Below, piece after piece: positions 1 through 5,411 of a DNA stretch of 6,839 nucleotides. The DNA lies in assembly GCA_003645735.1 (NCBI GenBank), contig QNBQ01000091.1, forward strand, positions 1-6,839, written 5' to 3'. A model generated the notes under the pieces. That model was not told the DNA's origin, made no database searches, and saw only the letters and a list, made by a program, of their open reading frames with translations. Made by a program: the position numbers and the translations under genes. The first letter of the stretch is position 1. The number at the start of each line of letters is the position of its first letter. This stretch comes from Candidatus Poribacteria bacterium. GTDB lineage: Bacteria > Poribacteria > WGA-4E > B28-G17.

Positions 1-1886
1 ATCGAGTCGACGACCCTCCTCCTGACGTGGAACAGCGCGTCGTATTGATACTTGAACTTCGTCGTCACCCTCAGGTTCTCCACCCTCCTGAAATCCACGA
101 CCAGCGTGACGATGTTGCTCAGGTAGTTCTGGAGGGAGAGGTCGTCCTTCTTTTTGATCGTGTCGTCCGGTATGATGTCGTGGGCCCTTCTGACGGTGTA
201 TCTCAGGTCGATCGAGCCGAAGTTCGGCAGCCTGGGCGAGTAGGAGAGTATCCCATACCATCCCCTGGCGCTCCGTTTGTCGTAGATGAGGTGTTTCTCG
301 TAGTAGCCGGGGGTCAGGGAGAGGCCCTCCAGGAAGGGGAGGGAGATGATGAGGTAGGAGTGGTGGCCGTAGGAGCCTTCGTCGTAATCGAGCCTGTAGT
401 CCGGATCGGCGTCGTCCTCCTCCCTATCGGGGATGCCGTTGTTGTTGAAGTCCATATACTCCCTTCGGAGCCCCATCAGGAACCTGGGCGGGTCGGCGTC
501 GAACAGCAGGAAATCGTCCTGCCAGTCGGGGATCCTGTCCCCGTCCCGGTCGTGTGGCGAGGCGATGGGTATGTCCGGCTCCATCGCGTCGGAATACATG
601 TCCTCGTTGTCGTCGTCGTCCACGAAGTTGCCGGCGTTGTAGAAGGTGTCGATGTGAGTGTATTCGCTCCTCCAAAACACCGGGCCGAACCGCCTGTTCA
701 CGTCTATGAACCAGGCGCTCGCCACCCTCCTCGTCCTTTTGCCGTCCACCGTCGGGTATTTGAACGTCCTGACATACCACGCCTTTTCAAGCTCCACGGA
801 GGCGCCGAAGAGGGTCATCTGCATGTCGAAGCCCATCGTCGCCTCATCGGTCACCTCGCCGTAGTGGAAGGTCCGGACCGCCCTGTTCGACTCGTCGGTC
901 ACGTTCCCCGGCGCCGTCAACATCAGCCTCCAGCTCTTCCCGTCGGTCGAGAGCTCGACGACGTAATCGTTGGCGATGTCCAGCTCGAACTTCACGTCCT
1001 TAAGCGTTTGGGGGTTGGGGATGGCGAACCTGTAGGTGAAGAAGCCGTCCCTCTCGACCCATCTGGAGAGGCCGTCCGAGAACGACCTTTTGGAGGCGAT
1101 CAGCACCCCGGGGGGCTCCGCGCCGCCGCGGAAGTCGTAGGCGATCGATCCGTCGAAGTAAACCTTGACGCCGTAAACCTTCGCCCCCCACGGGTTTTCA
1201 GGCGAGCCGTCCCTGAACCTGAGGTAGAGGGCGTCGGGAGGCGGGACGGCGGTTACGCCCCCAAACGGGCTGGCCGCCCCCGCAAGCTGATAGTTCGTCA
1301 AAAACTCGCTCGCGTAGCTGACCCCCAGCCTCGGAAGCGGGATCGTCAGCTTCGGGACGCCCTTGAACGTCAGCGCCCAGCTGCCCAGATTGGCCTCGGC
1401 CCTCAGCCCGACCAGGAACCGGTCCAGCTTGCTGATTATATCCCTCCCCTCGATCCTCTTCCCCCACGGGGTTATGGAGGTGTTGGTCAGCTTGGAGAGC
1501 ACCCCGATGATCCTACCCTGCGCCCTGGGCACGATGATGTCCCACCTGGCCGAGTCGAACAGGCTCTTGTCCAGCGTGAAGGCCGAAAAGCGGGTGTGGA
1601 ACGTCCCCACCGTCAGGAGATGCCTGATGTTCCTGCCCGATATGTCGAAGGTGAAGAAGTTCTGTTTGCCGGTCCTCTGGTGGAACTCCTTCTCCCGCCT
1701 CACCCTAGCCTCGCCCTGCAGCAGGGAGTAGCTCGTCCCGATGAAGTAGAGCATCTTGCCGCCGCGGGCGAAGATCTCGTTGCCCAGCGGATCCGTCACC
1801 CTTCCCAGGGCAACTGGGATGGCCAGGGATGAGAGGGCGGCGATGATCAGGGCCGTCAGACCTGTCTTGATCCGCCTACAGCGCAC
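1..1886 (-). CDS. Large exported protein, probable outer-membrane beta-barrel with calcium-loop motifs (3' partial; SprA-like role possible)
   Basis: The minus-strand frame is open from the intergenic gap at about 1911 to the window edge, giving 628 codons with no stop, so the C-terminus is missing. From the GTG at 1886 the protein opens with a signal peptide: basic RCRRIK, a hydrophobic stretch at residues 9-28, and the mature protein from about GRVTDPLG. Much of the rest alternates polar and hydrophobic or aromatic residues, as in outer-membrane strands. Residues about 245-345 look like a galactose-binding-type sandwich (YVVELSTDGKSWRL at 308-321). An acidic segment at 422-503 has two TSP3/dockerin-like loops, DRDGDRIPD (446-454) and DFNNNGIPD (479-487). 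Start choice: a GGGGAGG Shine-Dalgarno abuts an upstream GTG at 1895 but lies 9 nt from the GTG at 1886, which I prefer. It follows a PorV-like gene by 25 nt, probably in the same operon. I do not recognise the family. A SprA/Sov-type translocon is one possibility from context and size; a large surface-anchored barrel is another. Existence is certain; function is weak. Confidence 0.85.
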   Translation of the reverse strand, partial: MRCRRIKTGLTALIIAALSSLAIPVALGRVTDPLGNEIFARGGKMLYFIGTSYSLLQGEARVRREKEFHQRTGKQNFFTFDISGRNIRHLLTVGTFHTRFSAFTLDKSLFDSARWDIIVPRAQGRIIGVLSKLTNTSITPWGKRIEGRDIISKLDRFLVGLRAEANLGSWALTFKGVPKLTIPLPRLGVSYASEFLTNYQLAGAASPFGGVTAVPPPDALYLRFRDGSPENPWGAKVYGVKVYFDGSIAYDFRGGAEPPGVLIASKRSFSDGLSRWVERDGFFTYRFAIPNPQTLKDVKFELDIANDYVVELSTDGKSWRLMLTAPGNVTDESNRAVRTFHYGEVTDEATMGFDMQMTLFGASVELEKAWYVRTFKYPTVDGKRTRRVASAWFIDVNRRFGPVFWRSEYTHIDTFYNAGNFVDDDDNEDMYSDAMEPDIPIASPHDRDGDRIPDWQDDFLLFDADPPRFLMGLRREYMDFNNNGIPDREEDDADPDYRLDYDEGSYGHHSYLIISLPFLEGLSLTPGYYEKHLIYDKRSARGWYGILSYSPRLPNFGSIDLRYTVRRAHDIIPDDTIKKKDDLSLQNYLSNIVTLVVDFRRVENLRVTTKFKYQYDALFHVRRRVVDS

Positions 1887-1895
1887 GCCCTTCAC

Positions 1896-1902
1896 CCTCC
1901 CC
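1896..1902 (-). promoter_or_regulatory. Shine-Dalgarno site deciding the start of the large outer-membrane protein gene
   Basis: On the minus strand this reads GGGGAGG. It directly abuts the GTG at 1895-1893, leaving no spacing, but sits 9 nt upstream of the in-frame GTG at 1886-1884. That geometry favours the second GTG. Both starts keep the same signal peptide. Confidence 0.6.
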
Positions 1903-1911
1903 GCGGATGTT

Positions 1912-2796
1912 TCAAAACTCGTAAACTATCCCCCCGCAGTGGCTGCCCACGCCTCCGCTCAGGTTTATCATCGGCAGCACGAAGGCGTAATCCACCCTGA
2001 CCGACTCGTTCAACCTGTAGCCCAGCCCGCCGGTCAGGCTCACGCCCATCGCCAGGTTTTCGAGCCTGAACCCGAGCCTCACCTTGAGCGAGCCTGTGAT
2101 CTCCCTCTCGAAGCCCGTCCTCACATCTATCTCCGACCTCTCGAAGACGAGGTCCATCCCCCAGGCCGTTTTAGGTCCGTAAACCGCCACGCCTAGCCTG
2201 CCTATCACCGGCAGCCTCTCGGGGCTCGGCGACCCCTCCGAGGCGATGTCCGGCCTGTTCAGGTTCAGCAGCGAGAGGGCGAGCGACGTGTTGGGATAGG
2301 GGTCGAACCTGAAGCCCAGGCCTGCCGAGATGACCGTCCTCCCCTCCACGTCCTCCACCATCCTCCCCTCGGGGTCGAAGGTCGGCGAGGTGTCCCAGCC
2401 CATCAGCCCGATCGACGCTCCTACGCCCAGCCTCCCCATCCTGCGGCCCAGGCAGGCCAGGAGGACCGTCTCCGAATAAAGCCCTTTGGCCTCCAGCTGA
2501 AGCCACAGGAAGCCCATCCCGACGCCCGACCTGAAGCCGCCGTATCCCGCCGCGGTCTGATATACGCCTCCCCCCAGGACGGATGGGAGGACGCTCATCG
2601 CGGAGAGCATCAGCTGTTGGGAGCGGATCGACGTGATGGCCGCGGGGTTGGTGTAGATCCCTCCTATATCCGTCTCCAGAGCCGCCGAGCTGAACCCCAT
2701 GCCGGCACCTCTGGCCCCGGTGAAGTCCAGGTCGAAGGCGGCCTCCGCTGAGGGGATGAAGAGGATCAGGAGCAGCCATCCCCGCCAGCCCCTCAT
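1912..2796 (-). CDS. PorV/PorQ-like outer-membrane beta-barrel protein
   Basis: This 294-residue protein has a clear signal peptide: RGWRG, then LLLILFIP, with likely cleavage after AEA at residues 17-19. The mature N-terminus resembles the PorV/PorQ/FadL-like group: ARGAGMGFSSAALETD (28-43) then IYTNPAAI (47-54), matching the usual ARG..GMG.A..A..D....NPA pattern. The remainder consists of Gly-rich amphipathic strands such as GVGMGFLWLQ, GRLGVGASIGLMGW and SLKVRLGFRLENLAMGVSLTGGLGYRL. It ends in VYEF, with the terminal Phe typical of barrels assembled by BAM. In Bacteroidota, PorV carries type IX substrates with C-terminal sorting domains to the cell surface, and PorQ works in their attachment. 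Many other phyla have paralogues of unknown role, so the exact role here is inferred. The ATG immediately follows the stop of the response regulator (TAGATG) and has a strong Shine-Dalgarno inside that gene, so translation is probably coupled. Length is close to the family norm. Confidence 0.85.
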   Translation of the reverse strand: MRGWRGWLLLILFIPSAEAAFDLDFTGARGAGMGFSSAALETDIGGIYTNPAAITSIRSQQLMLSAMSVLPSVLGGGVYQTAAGYGGFRSGVGMGFLWLQLEAKGLYSETVLLACLGRRMGRLGVGASIGLMGWDTSPTFDPEGRMVEDVEGRTVISAGLGFRFDPYPNTSLALSLLNLNRPDIASEGSPSPERLPVIGRLGVAVYGPKTAWGMDLVFERSEIDVRTGFEREITGSLKVRLGFRLENLAMGVSLTGGLGYRLNESVRVDYAFVLPMINLSGGVGSHCGGIVYEF

Positions 2797-3501
2797 CTAC
2801 TCCTCCGAGCCGTCCGAGAGCTTGTAGCCGACGCCCCACACGGTCTTAATCAGGTCGGGATCGCCCCCCGCCTCGGCGATCCGCTCCCTCAGCTTCTTGA
2901 TGTGGACGTCAACGGTCCTGGGACCGACGACGTGATCCTCCCCCCAAACCCTGCTTATGAGCTGGTTCCTCGTGAAGACCTTCCCCCGGTTCGAAGCCAG
3001 AAAATGGAGCAGATCGAACTCCTTCGCCGTCAGCTCGATCCTCCTCCCCTTGACCGTCGCCTCCCTCCGCTCAGGGTCTATCTCCAGATCGCCCACGACG
3101 ATCCTCTCGAAGGGCGGCTTAACCCTGAACTCCTCCATATAGCTTCGCCTCAGAAGCGCCCTGATCCTGGCCAGAAGCTCCCTGGGGTTGAACGGCTTGA
3201 CCACGTAATCGTCCGCCCCTATCTCCAGGCCCACTATCTTGTCCACGTCCTCGCCCTTGGCCGTCAACATGATGATCGGGACGGCCATCTCCTGCCTTAT
3301 CCTCCTGCACACCTCGAAGCCGTCCAGGTAGGGTAGCATGATGTCCAGCACGATGAGATGCGGCTCGTCCGAGAAGGCCCTTATTATCCCCTCCCTCCCG
3401 TCATACGCGGCGATCACCTCATACCCTTCGTCCTCCAGGTATTCCTTGAGGAACTCGACTATATCCCTGTCGTCGTCCACGATCAGTATCCTGTATCTCA
3501 T
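2797..3501 (-). CDS. OmpR/PhoB-family response regulator
   Basis: This 234-residue two-domain regulator has the standard length and order for the family. The receiver domain (residues about 3-118) has the acidic pair D10/D11, phospho-acceptor D53 in LIVLDIMLPYLDGFE, switch residue T80 (IIMLTAK) and invariant K102 (DDYVVKPFNPREL). After a linker, the winged-helix DNA-binding domain (about 133-230) shows GDLEIDPERREATVKGR, LTAKEFDLLHFLASNRGKVFTR, the recognition-helix motif RTVDVHIKKLR, and the wing TVWGVGYKL. All catalytic and switch residues are present, so it should be phosphorylated by a histidine kinase and act as a cytoplasmic transcription factor. No kinase is in the window; one could lie beyond it or elsewhere. 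Its ATG overlaps the stop of the upstream secreted-protein gene (ATGA), and its stop abuts the PorV-like start. The regulator therefore sits inside an operon of envelope genes, suggesting autoregulation or control of surface-protein export. Target sites are unknown. Confidence 0.96.
   Translation of the reverse strand: MRYRILIVDDDRDIVEFLKEYLEDEGYEVIAAYDGREGIIRAFSDEPHLIVLDIMLPYLDGFEVCRRIRQEMAVPIIMLTAKGEDVDKIVGLEIGADDYVVKPFNPRELLARIRALLRRSYMEEFRVKPPFERIVVGDLEIDPERREATVKGRRIELTAKEFDLLHFLASNRGKVFTRNQLISRVWGEDHVVGPRTVDVHIKKLRERIAEAGGDPDLIKTVWGVGYKLSDGSEE
2801..2806 (-). promoter_or_regulatory. Strong Shine-Dalgarno for the PorV-like gene, inside the regulator gene
   Basis: On the minus strand this reads GGAGGA, 4 nt before the ATG at 2796. 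It lies within the last codons of the response regulator gene (Ser-Glu-Glu-stop), so ribosomes finishing the regulator could reinitiate directly on the PorV-like gene. Confidence 0.75.
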
Positions 3502-5336
3502 CTCGCCACCGCTATGACCCCGCTTATCCTCCTCTTCCCGAACCTGATCTGATAGATGTAGGCGCCGACGGGGACGAGCCTGCCGTCCTCATCCCTGCCG
3601 TCCCACTCTATCGTGATGGATCCCGAGGGGATCGGCTCCCTGTCCACAAGGGTTCTCACGAGCTTGCCGGACAGGTCGAATATCTGGGCCGTCAGCTCGC
3701 CGCCCTCCCCCGCGCCGAGCCTGATCGTTATGGAGGTTCTATCGGCCACGCCGTCCCCGTTGGGGGAGAACGGGTTGAAGCTCCACCTCGGCTCCGGAGG
3801 GGGAAGCTCCCTCTCCAACCTGGCCACGCCTATCCTCGAGAGGTATGTCGTCTCGGCGACCAGGACGGCTCCCCGCTCGACCAGCTCGCCGCCCAGAACC
3901 TCCCACCTTCCCAGCCCCTCGTTCCAAACGAGGAAGGCGAGCCTCTGGGGCACGGCCTCATCCGGGCTTATCCTGAAGCTCAAAACGGCCGGCCTCCTCA
4001 GCGGCACGCGGCTCAGCTCCATGTAAGGGACGATCGGCGAGCCGAACTCGTCCCTGAACTCGATCTCCGTTATCCTGACGTTGTTCGGCTGCTTGCCCTC
4101 CAAGATCCTCAGCTTGACGAACCTCGCCTCGACCGGCTCGGGGAGCCGGATCGTCGTGACCTCATCCCCGAAGCCCGCCTGCTCGGCCGCCTTGGCGAAG
4201 TTCCTCCCGTCGATCGACACGAGCACCTCGGCCCTCTCCGGCCCGTAGGGCTGGCCGTCGACCACGGGGGTGTATACGACGATCGATCCAACCCTCCAAA
4301 CCGCCGTCAGGTCGACCGTGATCTCCACCGGCATGGGGGTGACGGCGGTGATCCAGGTGGAGCGGGGGTCATGATCGCCGTCCACGGCCAGGAAAGGCGG
4401 CTGGGTCTCCAGGTAGGAGGTCGCCTCGGCCGAAAACGGCCTCCTGACGAGCCCCCTGAACTCATAGGCCTCCACCAGCTCCCCGTCCTCCGGCGGAGGA
4501 AGCACGCCCGGCTCCGCCCTCCTTATCTCGATCCTCTCGATCCCCTCCGCCGACCCGGGTGCGATCGCCACGGTCAGCCTCCCCCCGTCGCTCAGCTCGA
4601 TCGGCCCCTCCATCTTCGGCGGCAGCTCCCGGAGCCTCATCACCTCGACCGCGTCGAAATCCTCCACCTCCTCCTCGGACAGCCCCGGCGGCGGGCGCAA
4701 CAGCCGGGCGGAGACCGTCACCCTGTTCTCGCCCTCCATCAGCGGGACGACGGTCCTGAAGCGCAGCGGCTCCCTGCCCAGCCGGCATTCGAACCAGGCC
4801 GAGGCTATCAGCCCCCTCTTGACCCTCCCCGATGGGTCGAGCGCCGAAACGCCCTCGATCGACACCCCCTCCCTCTGCCAACCCTCCAACACCTCGATCC
4901 TCACGAACGACGCGACGACCTGCCCTTCCAGCTCGATCGAGGCCGTCCCCTCCGAGAGGACGCCCGAGGGGACGTTGAACCGGACCGGCGCCGAGAAGGC
5001 CTCCCCATCCTTCGAGAAGCTGATGAGCACACTCCTCGGCCCGAACGACCTGCTCCCCTCTATCCGAGGCCTTATGAGCAGCCCCTTTATCTCGACCGGG
5101 GAGGGGAACCGGATCAGGATCCCCTTTAGGGGGAGGTCCGATCCGGGCGGCCTCCCCATCCCGGCCGAGTTCGATATCGATATCAGACCATCCCCCTCGA
5201 CGGTCGAGCTGACCAGGGCGACCAGGAGGAAGGCATCGTTGAAGGTGGAGAAACCTCCCCTTGGCTCCTCGACGGATAGCTCGACCGCCCCCCAGGCGAG
5301 GCGAGCAGCGATGAGGAGTATGGCGACGGCTTCCAT
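3498..5336 (-). CDS. Secreted multidomain protein with discoidin (F5/8 type C) and C-terminal FlgD-like Ig domain
   Basis: From the ATG at 5336 this is a 612-residue exported protein with a signal peptide (MEAVAILLIAARLAWGA). Residues about 50-165 are a diverged discoidin-like sandwich (SVLISFSKDGEAFSAPVRF; ASFVRIEVLEGW). Residues about 195-215 include an Ig-like VPLMEGENRVTVSA strand pair. About 248-293 resembles the first half of a ZU5-like domain (GGRLTVAIAPGS). About 301-428 is a good F5/8 type C domain (FLAVDGDHDPRSTWIT; AEVLVSIDGRNF; ARFVKLRILEG). About 429-508 resembles the second ZU5-like half (LAFLVWNEGLGRWEVLGG). About 516-612 is an FlgD-like/type-A-sorting-like Ig domain (FNPFSPNGDGVAD; IFDLSGKLVRTL; EWDGRDEDG; VGAYIYQIRFG). 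Discoidin domains usually bind glycans; FlgD-like C-termini often mark secreted or surface proteins. An upstream in-frame GTG at 5387 would give 629 residues, but it lacks a Shine-Dalgarno, overlaps the candidate promoter and buries the signal peptide. The stop overlaps the regulator's ATG. No catalytic domain is seen. Confidence 0.88.
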   Translation of the reverse strand: MEAVAILLIAARLAWGAVELSVEEPRGGFSTFNDAFLLVALVSSTVEGDGLISISNSAGMGRPPGSDLPLKGILIRFPSPVEIKGLLIRPRIEGSRSFGPRSVLISFSKDGEAFSAPVRFNVPSGVLSEGTASIELEGQVVASFVRIEVLEGWQREGVSIEGVSALDPSGRVKRGLIASAWFECRLGREPLRFRTVVPLMEGENRVTVSARLLRPPPGLSEEEVEDFDAVEVMRLRELPPKMEGPIELSDGGRLTVAIAPGSAEGIERIEIRRAEPGVLPPPEDGELVEAYEFRGLVRRPFSAEATSYLETQPPFLAVDGDHDPRSTWITAVTPMPVEITVDLTAVWRVGSIVVYTPVVDGQPYGPERAEVLVSIDGRNFAKAAEQAGFGDEVTTIRLPEPVEARFVKLRILEGKQPNNVRITEIEFRDEFGSPIVPYMELSRVPLRRPAVLSFRISPDEAVPQRLAFLVWNEGLGRWEVLGGELVERGAVLVAETTYLSRIGVARLERELPPPEPRWSFNPFSPNGDGVADRTSITIRLGAGEGGELTAQIFDLSGKLVRTLVDREPIPSGSITIEWDGRDEDGRLVPVGAYIYQIRFGKRRISGVIAVAR

Positions 5337-5344
5337 CCCCGGGC

Positions 5345-5360
5345 ACGCCCCCGAGGGCGC
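5345..5360 (-). other. Small GC-rich hairpin in the leader of the secreted-protein gene
   Basis: On the minus strand GCGCCC and GGGCGT can pair (five Watson-Crick pairs and one G-U) around a four-base loop TCGG. The hairpin ends 8 nt before the ATG at 5336, where a ribosome would bind. No T-run follows, so it is not a standard terminator. Short GC-rich hairpins arise easily by chance in DNA of this composition. Confidence 0.3.
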
Positions 5361-5377
5361 CTCGAAGCTCGGCTTTA

Positions 5378-5407
5378 AGTTTAGCACACGAGGGCGACGT
5401 GTTTCAA
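5378..5407 (-). promoter_or_regulatory. Candidate sigma70-type promoter with extended -10
   Basis: Just after the stop of the DUF4838 gene, the minus strand reads TTGAAA (5407-5402), an 18-nt spacer, then TAAACT (5383-5378) preceded by TGC, an extended -10. It is a small AT-rich island in GC-rich DNA. Transcription from about 5371 would give a leader of about 35 nt before the ATG at 5336 and would exclude the upstream GTG at 5387. The match is by eye and untested; the downstream genes could also be read through from the DUF4838 gene. Confidence 0.45.
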
Positions 5408-5411
5408 CGCC

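Noticed and set aside
27..1832. 601-codon open frame on the plus strand
   Set aside because: It lies entirely antisense to the large minus-strand gene. Its product is dominated by Val, Arg, Pro and Glu with no recognisable motif, whereas the minus strand has a signal peptide, a Shine-Dalgarno and clear domains. Long antisense frames are expected in GC-rich genes with this codon bias.
2171..2839. 222-codon minus-strand frame overlapping the regulator end and the PorV-like gene
   Set aside because: Out-of-frame shadow of the PorV-like gene. Low-complexity Gly/Arg-rich product with no signal peptide or family resemblance.
4462..5346. 294-codon minus-strand frame within the secreted-protein gene
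   Set aside because: Out-of-frame shadow, rich in Gly/Arg/Asp. The overlapping frame carries the discoidin and FlgD-like domains.
5345..5360. Rho-independent terminator after the DUF4838 gene
   Set aside because: The hairpin is only about six pairs and has no T-run after it on the minus strand. It sits next to a start codon, so it is recorded only as a weak leader hairpin.
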